Positions 63,977-64,000 of a stretch of DNA of 64,000 nucleotides are shown piece after piece. The position numbers and the translations under genes are program-made. Source of the DNA: Lientehia hominis (lineage in GTDB: Bacteria; Bacillota; Clostridia; Lachnospirales; Lachnospiraceae); NCBI RefSeq assembly GCF_021044755.1, contig NZ_JAJNOR010000005.1, positions 186,001 to 250,000 of the forward strand. Reading direction: 5' to 3'. The notes under the pieces were generated by a model, which saw only the letters and a program-made list of their open reading frames with translations, did not search any database and was not told the DNA's origin. Within the stretch, counting starts at the first letter, position 1. Every line of letters begins with the position of its first letter.

Positions 63977-64000
63977 CTACCCTGGCCCCCTTCCCAAAAA
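63977..64000 (-). CDS. End of an upstream gene, probably livH (partial)
   Basis: A minus-strand frame enters from the window edge reading FLGRGPG and stops at TAG (63977-63979), one base before the livM start codon. By position it should be the C-terminus of the partner permease LivH; too little is visible to be sure. Confidence 0.35.
   Translation of the reverse strand, partial: FLGRGPG

Overview
The window looks like a Lachnospiraceae-type (Clostridia) chromosome: GC-rich backbone of roughly 50%, AGGAGG-type ribosome sites, rubrerythrin, a Mn2+-riboswitch-controlled mntP, nickel-pincer cofactor genes, and mobile elements typical of gut Firmicutes. Species cannot be fixed from the sequence. 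Most genes lie on the minus strand.

Backbone, left (1-6600): a CPBP protease (cut by the window edge), a sigma-70-like protein without a promoter-reading domain, an amidohydrolase, upp, a small Cys-rich protein, nadE and rubrerythrin.

Element 1 (about 6.6-18.0 kb): an integrative mobilizable element with a large serine recombinase, TnpW, DnaC-like and replisome-organizer proteins, relaxase plus MobC-like accessory protein, and two small regulators. Its cargo is a SAM methyltransferase, a frameshifted XRE/membrane gene and a ribosomal-protection tetracycline resistance gene with an intact leader-peptide/attenuator. No type IV secretion genes are present.

Backbone, middle (18.0-43.2 kb): a ten-gene minus-strand run in which larC-larE-larB (nickel pincer nucleotide synthesis) plus a ferredoxin-like DUF362 protein and a HAD phosphatase are bracketed by two MoxR ATPase/VWA pairs. 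Then come AlkD-like and leucine-rich-repeat proteins, a repeat-rich non-coding block (31.3-32.2 kb), riboswitch-mntP, rhaA, a heterodimeric ABC exporter, a PrpR-like regulator with a broken P-loop, a DUF134/NifX fusion, a processive glycosyltransferase and a low-molecular-weight phosphatase.

Element 2 (43.2-53.4 kb): an AT-rich integrated element whose ends are marked by an 18-bp repeat lying inside the 5' end of the phosphatase gene; the left copy appears to rebuild the gene and the right copy carries an orphan 5' stub. It carries a BstXI-like restriction endonuclease with Type I-like M and S subunits. The integrase, a SEC-C protein, a small ORF and the DUF3987 protein are all damaged, the last by a 64-bp inversion that flips its P-loop.

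Defence-like island (53.4-60.0 kb): remnant of an older integrase, an HNH fusion gene (frameshifted) with a nucleotidyltransferase, a NERD/zinc-ribbon protein, and a PLD-helicase-DUF3427 protein coupled to a Nudix hydrolase. The window ends in a minus-strand operon livM-livG-livF-cupin-pdxA. Four genes across both elements and the island are broken by one-base changes in A runs, which may be decay or assembly error.
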